NCBI GenBank assembly: GCA_963792025.1
Contig: CAWBUS010000001.1
Span: forward strand, 124,001 to 188,000
Direction of reading: 5' to 3'
Origin: Ginsengibacter sp963792025
GTDB lineage: Bacteria; Bacteroidota; Bacteroidia; Chitinophagales; Chitinophagaceae
DNA length: 64,000 bases
This document shows positions 17,572 through 26,402 of this stretch, one piece after another. Positions within the stretch are counted from its first letter, which is position 1; each line of letters begins with the position of its first letter. The translations under genes and the position numbers were made by a program. The notes beneath the pieces were generated by a model that saw only the letters and a list, made by a program, of their open reading frames with translations, had not been told where the DNA came from and did not search any database.

Positions 17572-20500
17572 TTAACTAAAGAGATATTCTACATCTTCCT
17601 TGCTGAGGCTTTTCACAAACGTCTGGTCATCAGAAATTAATTCTTTTGCAAGGGTACGTTTACGTTCCTGGAGCTGTAAAATCTTATCTTCAATCGTATC
17701 CTTGCAAATCATTCTGTAAGCAAAAATATTTTTGGTCTGCCCAATCCGGTGCGTACGATCTATCGCTTGCTGCTCCACGGCCGGGTTCCACCACGGATCA
17801 ACTATATAAACATAGTCCGCAGCCGTTAAATTAAGCCCTACTCCACCTGCCTTAAGAGAAATCAGAAAAACCCTGGAATTATCATTTGTTTGAAAATTTT
17901 GAATAGATCGTTCTCTTTCGTGCGGCGGTGTACTGCCGTCGAAATAATCGAATTCAATATTACTTTCCTTAAGTTTTGCTTTGATCAATGCAAGCATGCC
18001 GAGAAACTGAGAAAATATCAAGGCTTTGTGTTCGCCAATGTTTTCCGCTATTTCCCTGGTAAGTTCATCCAGCTTAATCGAATGATTAGGATATTTTTCC
18101 TCTTCATTAAGAATGGCAGGGCTATCACAAATTTGTCTTAGTTTCATTAAGCCCTGCAAAATAGTAAGCTGCGATTTATCTATTCCTTCTCCTTCAATAA
18201 CACCCATAATTTTATCCCGGTAGACGTTTCGATAAGCATCGTATACTTTTCTCTGCTCATCTTCCATTTCGCAAAAAAGAATAGTCTCTGTCTTTTCGGG
18301 AAGATCTTTAGCTACCTGTTCCTTTGTTCTTCGTAAAATAAATGGATAAAGCAGCTTTCGCAAATGGTCTTTTTGTTCCTGCTCACCAAATTTATCAATC
18401 GGCGTCGAAAATTCATTTCTAAAGAATTCGACAGATCCCAGCAAGCCGGGATTCAAAAAATTCATTTGAGCGTATACGTCAAAAGTATTGTTCTGCAAGG
18501 GAGTTCCGCTCATACACACCCTGTTTTTTGCCGTAAGCAGGCACGCTGCTTTCGTAACTTTGGATGAAGGATTTTTTATAGCCTGTGATTCGTCAAGGAT
18601 AACATAGTCGAATAAGATTTTCATCATTAATTGAATATCGCTTCTTAAAGTTCCATAGGTAGTGATGATAATATTATATTTTTCAAAATCTTCGGGCTTC
18701 CTCGTACGAAGACTCCCATGATGTATGCACCAGTTAAGTGACGGAGTAAATTTTCTAATTTCGTTTTCCCAATTATAAATAAGAGTAGTTGGACATACCA
18801 CCAAAGCTTTTAAACTGCCTTCATCTTTTTTAAAATGGCTTAGCATACTTAAAGCCTGTACCGTTTTTCCAAGCCCCATATCATCGGCCAGAATACCTCC
18901 CCAACCGACAGAGTTTAAATAATTGAGCCAGTTAAGTCCGGCAACCTGGTACGGTCTAAGCTTATTTTCCAACTCATTCGGAACCTCGGTTTCCGGAATA
19001 CTTTTGAAATTTCTCAGTCGCTCGTACTTTTCATCTAGTTCAAAAGACAATTCTTTCTCTTCTCTCTTTTCGTAGAGATCATCAATAACACTCAGGTGAA
19101 ACTTGGAAAGTCTTAATTTATTCTCCTTCCCCTGGCCAACTTTAAATAGAAGAGAATATTTATTAAGCCATTCATCTGGTAAAATACCCAACGAGCCGTC
19201 ATTTAATTGTACAAAAGATTGCTTATTGGCTAATGCTTTTTTTATTTCTGAAATGCCGATCCGCTGTTCTCCGAATGAGAGTTCCACCTTTGCATCAAAC
19301 CAATCAAGTCCACTGCTAAGGTGAATTTGGGTTGTGGGCTTTGCAGTGTTAAACCTAAAATTTTTTAAAGAATCAAACCCGGAAACTGGGATCTTCATTT
19401 CCTTCATCGCATCCACAAACAAAAAAAACCAATTATTCCTCAACACATCAGTACCTTTTAAAACCAAGCTGCCATTATCTTTATTTGCGAACTGCGAATG
19501 CAATCCTGATAATTTATTCCGAAAATTTTGTTCGGCTTCACTATTACGATGGACCATCAGCACTTTGTCATCTTCAGGAATTATTATTATTTCTTTATCC
19601 TCTGGCTTTACATTAAAACCCTTATAACTATAAACTGGTTGAAACAATAAATAATCCCCTTTTTCTATAAGTACTAAACTTATTTCCGGTTCACCGTCTT
19701 TCGTCTCTTTTACTAATAACTTATCAAATACTACTTCGTATTCTTTTGTTAGAGGCATTACCACTTCTTTTAGAAAAGAAGGCCACTCTTTACATGATAT
19801 ACTAAGGGGCTTATTAAATTTTTTTGCAATCAGCGCATCTTCCGCTTTTTTCCATAAAAAAATTTCACCATCGTATAAAAACAATAAAATATTGTCCCAT
19901 TGATTGTCGCCGGGTTTTAACAGTTCTTCATTAATGCGAATGCTACTGTTCAAGACATATTGCTCGCCTTTAATTGCAACATAAAATTGAATAAAGGGAT
20001 GATAACTTGAGGTAAAAACAGTTTGTAAGTTTTCGGTATTAAATTTTTTACCTGCCGGCAAATACATCGTAATATTCTTTTCCTGAAAAATCTTTTTGAT
20101 TTTGGGATGTATATATTCGGTTATTAGTATTTTGGTTTCTTCCGGAAGTTCCTGATTCTCCTGTTGAATTATATTTTCCCAAAACCCGCTAAAAGGAGAA
20201 TTACGATTTAAGTATTTATTTATTTCCGCCTGTTGTAGTTTCCGTGCCTGTTGTATTAATTGTTTATCACTTGCGGTAAACGATTCCGTGTTAATGAATT
20301 TACTCAAGTCGAGTTTTTCCACGCGGCCAACAAATTTTTCTCCTTCTTCATCATATTCTCCGTGTATGGCATCTATAGAAAAAAATGGGAAATCTATTTG
20401 GTTTGCATTAAATACAATTGCGGCTCTTTTTTGTTTTAGTAGTACTGAAGCAGTGGCTATCTCCTGTGTTTCGGAAGCAGCAACCAATGCATTTGACACA

Positions 20501-21309
20501 TTTGCTGCTGCGGACGTTATTTTTTTAATCGAAGGATCAAGCACTTTCAAAAATGGCTTTCCTTCCTTATAAATGAATTCAAACTTACCCGAAAGTTCTT
20601 CGTTTAAACTATATCCGTATAATTCCAACAACTTATTCTTTTCTTTATCCCAGTTTCTAATGGAGTCAAAATAATGCGGACCATATGCATTAAGTAAATG
20701 AATAAATAAAGCAGTTTTGTGCTTGCAAAGCGCGTGTGAAGTTTCGCCGCATGAGCATGATGTATCAAAATTTCTTTCTTCATTTTTTTGAATAATCAGG
20801 CGATAATTTGCATCTTCAATACGGAGGCTGGCCTCCACTTTTTCATTTTTTGCGTCAATAATATTTATTTTATGAGTTCTTAGCAATTCTTCTGCTTCGT
20901 TGTAGTTATCCTGGCCCGCCAACATTCTTATCGTTTTCAAATCGATAAATTTCATTTTTATTACTGTGTGCCTCTGGTTATATATGGCAACATTCTCAGA
21001 TGAAAGTAAATTTCGGTCTATGAGATCCTGAAGCTGAAATAAGGCCGCAGCTTCATGGCGGCATATATCGCCTAAGTTATACGGACATGTACATCTTACG
21101 GAAAGATTTTTGGGTTCATCATACTTCTGAACAGTAACTTTATAAAAAGTAGAATAGCTATCGTCTTTAATTCTAAAAATAACTGAATGCATCAACTCGT
21201 CGTTTTCAACAAGTTCAACGTAGCCGGACGAGTGAATTTTTTTTCCCCTGCGAATTACTTCGTCAGTTCCGGAATTGTAGACATATTTAATTAAATGAGG
21301 TAGGGCCAA
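17572..21309 (-). CDS. SWIM-domain SNF2-family helicase
   Basis: A 1245-residue superfamily 2 ATPase. Two SWIM-type zinc motifs lie near the N-terminus: C73-x-C75, C83-x-H85 and C185-x-C187, C195-x-H197. A long SNF2-associated middle region follows. The motor starts at PYQVAGLNWLNYL, with Walker A DDMGLGKT near residue 800, the DESQ box, CMSGTPLQN, and the C-terminal lobe with FSQFLGML, LKAGGVGLNLTAADYV and QAIDRTHRIGQ. These proteins translocate on double-stranded DNA and probably remodel protein-DNA complexes. It starts at a TTG (21309); no ATG fits better before the conserved N-terminus. The frame is intact over 3.7 kb. Confidence 0.9.
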   Translation of the reverse strand: MALPHLIKYVYNSGTDEVIRRGKKIHSSGYVELVENDELMHSVIFRIKDDSYSTFYKVTVQKYDEPKNLSVRCTCPYNLGDICRHEAAALFQLQDLIDRNLLSSENVAIYNQRHTVIKMKFIDLKTIRMLAGQDNYNEAEELLRTHKINIIDAKNEKVEASLRIEDANYRLIIQKNEERNFDTSCSCGETSHALCKHKTALFIHLLNAYGPHYFDSIRNWDKEKNKLLELYGYSLNEELSGKFEFIYKEGKPFLKVLDPSIKKITSAAANVSNALVAASETQEIATASVLLKQKRAAIVFNANQIDFPFFSIDAIHGEYDEEGEKFVGRVEKLDLSKFINTESFTASDKQLIQQARKLQQAEINKYLNRNSPFSGFWENIIQQENQELPEETKILITEYIHPKIKKIFQEKNITMYLPAGKKFNTENLQTVFTSSYHPFIQFYVAIKGEQYVLNSSIRINEELLKPGDNQWDNILLFLYDGEIFLWKKAEDALIAKKFNKPLSISCKEWPSFLKEVVMPLTKEYEVVFDKLLVKETKDGEPEISLVLIEKGDYLLFQPVYSYKGFNVKPEDKEIIIIPEDDKVLMVHRNSEAEQNFRNKLSGLHSQFANKDNGSLVLKGTDVLRNNWFFLFVDAMKEMKIPVSGFDSLKNFRFNTAKPTTQIHLSSGLDWFDAKVELSFGEQRIGISEIKKALANKQSFVQLNDGSLGILPDEWLNKYSLLFKVGQGKENKLRLSKFHLSVIDDLYEKREEKELSFELDEKYERLRNFKSIPETEVPNELENKLRPYQVAGLNWLNYLNSVGWGGILADDMGLGKTVQALSMLSHFKKDEGSLKALVVCPTTLIYNWENEIRKFTPSLNWCIHHGSLRTRKPEDFEKYNIIITTYGTLRSDIQLMMKILFDYVILDESQAIKNPSSKVTKAACLLTAKNRVCMSGTPLQNNTFDVYAQMNFLNPGLLGSVEFFRNEFSTPIDKFGEQEQKDHLRKLLYPFILRRTKEQVAKDLPEKTETILFCEMEDEQRKVYDAYRNVYRDKIMGVIEGEGIDKSQLTILQGLMKLRQICDSPAILNEEEKYPNHSIKLDELTREIAENIGEHKALIFSQFLGMLALIKAKLKESNIEFDYFDGSTPPHERERSIQNFQTNDNSRVFLISLKAGGVGLNLTAADYVYIVDPWWNPAVEQQAIDRTHRIGQTKNIFAYRMICKDTIEDKILQLQERKRTLAKELISDDQTFVKSLSKEDVEYLFS

Positions 21310-21456
21310 GATGTGTTCCGTTTACAATTTTGCAGCCATTAACTTTGTGCTACTTAGAGTTAAAAAAGGTCAATTGGCAAAAGTATGAAAAATAAGTGGG
21401 TGATGAATTCAGATAGCGAGGTTTTTTTACAGCTACTGTTTTAAGTTTCTTTGATA

Positions 21457-22197
21457 TCACGCCCTTACTAACCTCCCCGAATCGTAAAGAACCAGCGCAT
21501 TTGAATTATCTATGGTAAGGCAATATCGAATATCATCTTCGAGCCCGTAGCCCATTAATCTCTGGTAATGCGAGGCATTTTTTTCTTTTAGAAACCCAAA
21601 TAAATCATTGCTAGCCTGAATGTACAAGGTTTCAGCTATTTGACTAGCATCACAATTTTGATGAAAATTATTCTTTATTCTGCTGATAACTGCTCCTGCG
21701 AATAAGGTATCTTCAATATTAACGCGGTCTTTCCAGGCTGCACATGCGAGTATAACACTTCTGTTTTGTTTAATCAGATAATCACATACCGCCGACAGAT
21801 TGCAAAACGAACCGGTAATAATTCCGGGTGCACCCTCGGCTAAAGCCATATGCAACAATCTTGTTCCATTTGTAGTTGTAAGAACCAATATCTTCCCTTT
21901 AATGAATTCTGGCGTGTATTGCAGAGGCGTATTTCCATATTTTAAACCATCCGCAATTTTTCCATCTCTTTCCCCGGCAGTAATTACGTCGATTTGCCTG
22001 CCCAACTTAATGCATTCAGCAACACTATCCACCGGTATGATGCTCCTGGCTCCATTATAAAGAGCAGTGGCAATTGTTGATGTAGCTCTTAAAACATCAA
22101 TTATCACGACTATACTGCTACTTACATCGTAAAGATGCAATAAAGATGGTGACAAGCATGTACTTAGGGTAAGAGGTTTATCGTTTTGTGTTTTCAT
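21457..22197 (-). CDS. comB: 2-phosphosulfolactate phosphatase family protein (ComB-like)
   Basis: A 246-residue protein of the ComB family. In methanogens it dephosphorylates 2-phosphosulfolactate in coenzyme M synthesis. Bacterial members occur in organisms without coenzyme M, and their substrate is uncertain. Conserved segments are VVIIDVLRATSTI near residue 32, ERDGKIADGLKYGNTP, LTTTNGTRLL and GAPGIITGSFCNL. It follows gcvT on the same strand with a 26-bp gap, which suggests co-transcription. No other coenzyme M gene is visible in the window. Confidence 0.8.
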   Translation of the reverse strand: MKTQNDKPLTLSTCLSPSLLHLYDVSSSIVVIIDVLRATSTIATALYNGARSIIPVDSVAECIKLGRQIDVITAGERDGKIADGLKYGNTPLQYTPEFIKGKILVLTTTNGTRLLHMALAEGAPGIITGSFCNLSAVCDYLIKQNRSVILACAAWKDRVNIEDTLFAGAVISRIKNNFHQNCDASQIAETLYIQASNDLFGFLKEKNASHYQRLMGYGLEDDIRYCLTIDNSNALVLYDSGRLVRA

Positions 22198-22223
22198 TCA
22201 ATAATGACTGACTATGTAGTAAC

Positions 22224-23309
22224 TTATTCAAAAGGCATTTTAACTACTTTGGCTGTAAGTAATTTATCTCTCACTTTTATATAAACCTTGGTATCTATTT
22301 GGGAATAGGCCATTTCAACATAACCCATTGCTATTGCCTTATTTAAAGATGGAGATTGAGTTCCGCTGGTAATTCGTCCGATAGTTTCGGCACCGGCGTT
22401 TTTAACTTCATAATGTTGTCTCGGTATTCCTTTTTCAACCATCTCAAATCCAACAAGTTTTCTACTTACACCCACCGATTTTTGTTCTTCTAAAATTTGT
22501 TTTGCGGTAAATTCTTTAGTGAATTTTGTTATCCAACCTAGCCCGGCCTCTAAGGGAGATGTTGTGTCATCAATATCATTTCCGTAAAGGCAATATCCCA
22601 TTTCAAGCCGCAAGGTATCTCTTGCAGCAAGGCCTATTGGTTTCAATCCGTGAGGGTTTCCTGCTTCGAAGATTTTATTCCAAATAATATCTGCTGCTGC
22701 ATCTTTATCTTCAAAATATATTTCTACTCCACCCGCCCCGGTATATCCGGTAGCACTTATCAAAATATTATCAACTCCTGCAAAGCGCCCCTTCACAAAT
22801 GTGTAATATTTAAGATTCATAATATCGATATCGGTAAGAGGCTGTAGTATTCTGGTAGCGTTAGGGCCTTGAATAGCCAATAGGCAGGTCTTATCAGAAA
22901 TGTTATGACACTCGACTCCATATTTGTTATTTTCCCGGATCCAGAGCCAATCTTTATTAATATTGGAAGCATTTACAACAAGCATATATGCTTTATTTTC
23001 TTCCAAACAATAAACAATGAGATCATCAATTATTCCTCCTTCCATATTTGGAAAACAGCTGTACTGAGCTTTTCCTTGCGTAAGTTTTGAAGCATCATTG
23101 CTCGTAATTCTTTGTATGAGGTCAAGCGATTTGTCTCCTTTCAGAATAAATTCTCCCATGTGGCTCACATCAAAAATGCCTGCACTCTTCCTAACTGTCG
23201 CATGCTCATCATTAATGCTGGTATAGCTTATAGGCATATTATATCCTGCGAATTCTGCCATTTTAGCTCCAAGCTGTATATGTTTTTGAGTGAATGGAGT
23301 ATTCTTCAT
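22224..23309 (-). CDS. gcvT: Glycine cleavage system aminomethyltransferase (T protein)
   Basis: The T protein transfers the methylene group from the H-protein aminomethyl arm to tetrahydrofolate and releases ammonia. The sequence runs MKNTPFTQKHIQLGAKMAEF, DVSHMGEF, IDDLIVY, SATGYTGAGGVEIYF, LGWITKF and RITSGTQSPSLNKAIAMGYV, all normal for the family, at about 361 residues. I chose the ATG at 23309 because the longer frame starts at a TTG (23330) that lies inside a probable -7 element (TAAATTTG on the coding strand, 23328-23335). gcvH and gcvP are not in the window. Confidence 0.93.
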   Translation of the reverse strand: MKNTPFTQKHIQLGAKMAEFAGYNMPISYTSINDEHATVRKSAGIFDVSHMGEFILKGDKSLDLIQRITSNDASKLTQGKAQYSCFPNMEGGIIDDLIVYCLEENKAYMLVVNASNINKDWLWIRENNKYGVECHNISDKTCLLAIQGPNATRILQPLTDIDIMNLKYYTFVKGRFAGVDNILISATGYTGAGGVEIYFEDKDAAADIIWNKIFEAGNPHGLKPIGLAARDTLRLEMGYCLYGNDIDDTTSPLEAGLGWITKFTKEFTAKQILEEQKSVGVSRKLVGFEMVEKGIPRQHYEVKNAGAETIGRITSGTQSPSLNKAIAMGYVEMAYSQIDTKVYIKVRDKLLTAKVVKMPFE

Positions 23310-23410
23310 TATGTGTTTTAAAGTGTGCAAATTTATGCGAAAAATCAGGTTATCCTTATTTTAGATTTCCCGGAATTTAAATTTGCTTAAAATTGGTACT
23401 TCATTTCAAA

Positions 23411-23449
23411 CTAAAAATAAAGAGCCTCATGCATAACACATGAAGCTCT
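23411..23449 (-). terminator. Terminator after the PspC-domain gene
   Basis: On the minus strand, AGAGCTTCATG and CATGAGGCTCT pair over 11 bp with one mismatch around a 7-nt loop, followed by TTATTTTTAG. It lies 33 bp past the pspC stop. Confidence 0.75.
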
Positions 23450-23482
23450 TATCTTTCAACTTCAACCTTAAAAAGTTTACTG

Positions 23483-25717
23483 TTATATGAGTGTTACAAA
23501 ATCATATCTCTCATCACCTATTTGAGGATATACTTCGGCAGAAGCCCCACTTTTTTCGTCTAGTTTCTGGATTTTTTGCTCAAGCTTTTCTTTGGCTTTA
23601 TTCAATGAATCTTTTAACCTGCTATCTTCCTTCTCCTTTTCTATTCTTAAAGAATCTAAAGAGGCTTGAATTTTTTGTATTTGTATTTTTTTTGCATTAC
23701 TTAATGAATCGATCTTGTCGTGTTGATTGTACCGGTAATTTTGATCTCCGGCCATCGCACCGGGCGAATTTTCGTCCTCATCATAATCAGAGTTCCAGTT
23801 TCTGCGGGTATCATTCTCTTTATTTGCCGGAATACCATCCAAAGTATACAGCCCATCATCCTTCATTATATATGTTTCTCCGTATTTGTAGTAATAATCT
23901 TCGTCGTTATCCCAATCATACCAGTCATCATGATTCCACCAGGGCCCTTCTATTCTTATCCGGTTGTAACTCATATTTTTATTGATTTTGATGCGGTGAC
24001 CAACAGGGACATATACAATAACTTCTACACTTTGATTGCGAAATTTATCGGTGGTATTAATTGAAATCGCTCTATCAGTAAGTAACAAAGAATCACTTTG
24101 AGAAATATTGAAATTGATATGTGAAGCTAATTTATCAGCATTAGTTCTTGTATCACTGTTACTCATTTTTATGAGGCCAACCTGGAAACTATCCGTCGGT
24201 GACTTTTCAATTTTGATTCTAACGTTACCGATAAAAACTGTATCATCATCAAAATTGGCAAACGGTTCAAATCTAAACCAGCTGTTACTTCTATAATATC
24301 TTTTATTATTCAGAGAGTTTACTTCGAGGCTTTGCACTCCCGGGTTTGTTAAATATATTTTTTCTTCATTGATAGAGCTGGTCCTTCTGAAATCGTTGCC
24401 GAGTGAAGCTATTAATGAAACAAAACAAATAATGCCGAGGAACCATAATCCTAAAAATGAAAAACGCATCATCCGGTTACGGCTTTTTATTCTTGCTATT
24501 CTTCTTATTATAAAAGTAATAACACCTACTACCGGAACACCTATAAAAAATATCAGTGTTCCCCACGCAAGCACACTTTGCCAACCATCATTAAGTACAA
24601 ACGCTTTCAAAGGAAACAGCCCAATTGAAGCTACTGCTATTGAAAATAAAGCGATAATAAGCGCAAATGCGATGCATCCCAAAACGAAATATGCAAATAT
24701 TTTAAACATAGTCACGATGATATTTCCTAAGGCTCCACTGGTTCGCTTTGCGGCGAATTGCATTTCCTTACCTATCTCGCCACCTCTTTCCCTGGCAATG
24801 TTTCCTGCCTCCGTACCTAATTTGCTAACTCTTTCTTTTACGCCTTTCATTTCTTCGACTACAGAGTTTTTAATGGAATTAAGATCTACTTTCTCTCCCT
24901 TCATTTCAAGTTTTTCCGATGTAGTAGTCGCTTCCGGTATTACCAGCCAGAGTATCACATAAATTATGAATGTGCCGGGACTAAAAGAGAAGCTAAGAAA
25001 ATTTGGAAATGTAAGCGGTCCGATATGTCCCCACCTAAAGAAGAAAGAAATAAACGGAATTAAAAAGATCGCTCTCGGAAGCCAGGGATTCACATTAAAA
25101 TAGCTGCCCATCCCACTACATACACCACCAATAATCTTTCCGTCAGGGTTGCGATATAATCTTTTACGAACTCCGTTCACAAGCATATTACTGCCAGGAA
25201 CAAATATCCAAAGTAAAAGATATAGAAAAAATCCGATCCCGGATACGATGAACAGCACACGCACTATAACCGGATCAATTCCGAAATACGCAGCGATACC
25301 ACTACAAACGCCGCCCAAAATTTTGTGGTTTTCATCCCGGTAAAGTCGCTTCCCCGGTCCTTTCCAATTCCAGCTATCCTGGTAGTGACTTTCTTGTTTG
25401 TCGCCAGAAGTGCTTTCTGCACTTCCTGATGTGGTTTGTTGCTCGCCACCTTCAGCATCTTCTAAATCCTGTGGTCTTCCCATATTTTTAATTATGGCAT
25501 TTACATCATCATCGGTAATACAGGTGGAGCCTTTCTTCAAACGTTCCTGGAACAACTCGCTGATACGGCTTTCTATATCATTTATAATTTCATCGCGCCC
25601 ATCTTCTTTAGCAAAATATTGGCGCAGGCTTTCTATATATTGTTTCAGCAATTCATAAGACGTTTCCTCAATGGGAACCACCGCTCCCTGGAAATTTATA
25701 TTAATTACTTTTTTCAT
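23483..25717 (-). CDS. PspC-domain membrane protein with two PspC repeats
   Basis: A 744-residue envelope-stress type protein. Residues 1-85 form a cytosolic helical domain (MKKVININFQGAVVPIEETS). Two PspC domains follow, near residue 130 (RLYRDENHKILGGVCSGIAAYFGIDP) and residue 185 (RLYRNPDGKIIGGVCSGMGSYFNVNP), each with a membrane helix. Several more transmembrane segments come next, then an adhesin-like beta domain (about residues 450-590), an Asp/Trp/Tyr-rich segment and a Lys/Glu coiled coil near the end. It lies 36 bp downstream of the padR gene, the usual arrangement in Bacteroidota, where PadR probably represses it. Confidence 0.85.
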   Translation of the reverse strand: MKKVININFQGAVVPIEETSYELLKQYIESLRQYFAKEDGRDEIINDIESRISELFQERLKKGSTCITDDDVNAIIKNMGRPQDLEDAEGGEQQTTSGSAESTSGDKQESHYQDSWNWKGPGKRLYRDENHKILGGVCSGIAAYFGIDPVIVRVLFIVSGIGFFLYLLLWIFVPGSNMLVNGVRKRLYRNPDGKIIGGVCSGMGSYFNVNPWLPRAIFLIPFISFFFRWGHIGPLTFPNFLSFSFSPGTFIIYVILWLVIPEATTTSEKLEMKGEKVDLNSIKNSVVEEMKGVKERVSKLGTEAGNIARERGGEIGKEMQFAAKRTSGALGNIIVTMFKIFAYFVLGCIAFALIIALFSIAVASIGLFPLKAFVLNDGWQSVLAWGTLIFFIGVPVVGVITFIIRRIARIKSRNRMMRFSFLGLWFLGIICFVSLIASLGNDFRRTSSINEEKIYLTNPGVQSLEVNSLNNKRYYRSNSWFRFEPFANFDDDTVFIGNVRIKIEKSPTDSFQVGLIKMSNSDTRTNADKLASHINFNISQSDSLLLTDRAISINTTDKFRNQSVEVIVYVPVGHRIKINKNMSYNRIRIEGPWWNHDDWYDWDNDEDYYYKYGETYIMKDDGLYTLDGIPANKENDTRRNWNSDYDEDENSPGAMAGDQNYRYNQHDKIDSLSNAKKIQIQKIQASLDSLRIEKEKEDSRLKDSLNKAKEKLEQKIQKLDEKSGASAEVYPQIGDERYDFVTLI

Positions 25718-25753
25718 GACTATCTTTTTATTTTTTGTTGAAGTTGAATTGGG

Positions 25754-26086
25754 TTAATTTTTCTTTCCTGTTATTTCGTCTACCGCATTGGCAAGCTCCA
25801 GCCAGGTTGTTTCAAGCTCTTTATAGAATTCTGCGCCTTTATCTGTCAGCATAAAATATTTTCTTGGTGGCCCACTGTTACTTTCTACCCATCTGTAAGT
25901 GAGAAAGTCCGCATTTTTTAGCCGGGTTAGCAGTGGGTAAAGAGTGCCTTCCAGAATATTTAGGTTGGCGGCTTTCATCTTATCAATAATGTCACTTGGG
26001 TAAGCTTCGCCCAATTTAATTATCGACAAAATGCAGAATTCCAACACTCCTTTTCGCATTTGGCTTGCAGTGTTATCTATATTCAT
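25754..26086 (-). CDS. PadR-family transcriptional regulator
   Basis: A 110-residue winged-helix repressor. The family pattern is clear: MRKGVLEFCILSIIKLGEAYPSDI, ILEGTLYPLLTRLKNADFLTYRWVES and GPPRKYFMLTDKGAEFYKEL. It is co-transcribed with the PspC-domain gene and most likely controls this two-gene operon. The inducing signal is unknown. Confidence 0.92.
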   Translation of the reverse strand: MNIDNTASQMRKGVLEFCILSIIKLGEAYPSDIIDKMKAANLNILEGTLYPLLTRLKNADFLTYRWVESNSGPPRKYFMLTDKGAEFYKELETTWLELANAVDEITGKKN

Positions 26087-26135
26087 TTTTTAAAATTTTA
26101 TTCAAATTAACCTTCTCAAATTTTGATTTCTAATA

Positions 26136-26166
26136 CAAATATACAATGTTTTATAATACTATGCAA
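26136..26166 (-). promoter_or_regulatory. Probable promoter of padR-pspC
   Basis: On the minus strand, TTG (26164-26166) is separated by 20 bp from TATATTTG (26136-26143), a match to the Bacteroidota -33/-7 consensus. It gives a leader of about 45 nt before padR. The rest of the 316-bp gap 26087-26402 shows nothing further. Confidence 0.5.
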
Positions 26167-26402
26167 TACATAATACCTGCTTTTTTAAGGTAGCAGTTAT
26201 TAAATATTTCTATTTACACAATAGAAGCTAAGCCAGGCAAGACTTTTACAAGATTATAGCTAATAAAAATTTTTACCTAGGAATTTACAAACGGAAATAA
26301 TTCTTGATGAATGGTATCAATAACCCTTATTATTAGTTGTTGCGTGATGAATGTCAGCAAAAACCACCCCCAGGGCAGTATATCTGAAAGATTAAGCCGA
26401 AG

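Noticed and set aside
24369..24962. Plus-strand 197-codon frame
   Set aside because: It is antisense to the well-supported PspC-domain gene and has no recognisable features.
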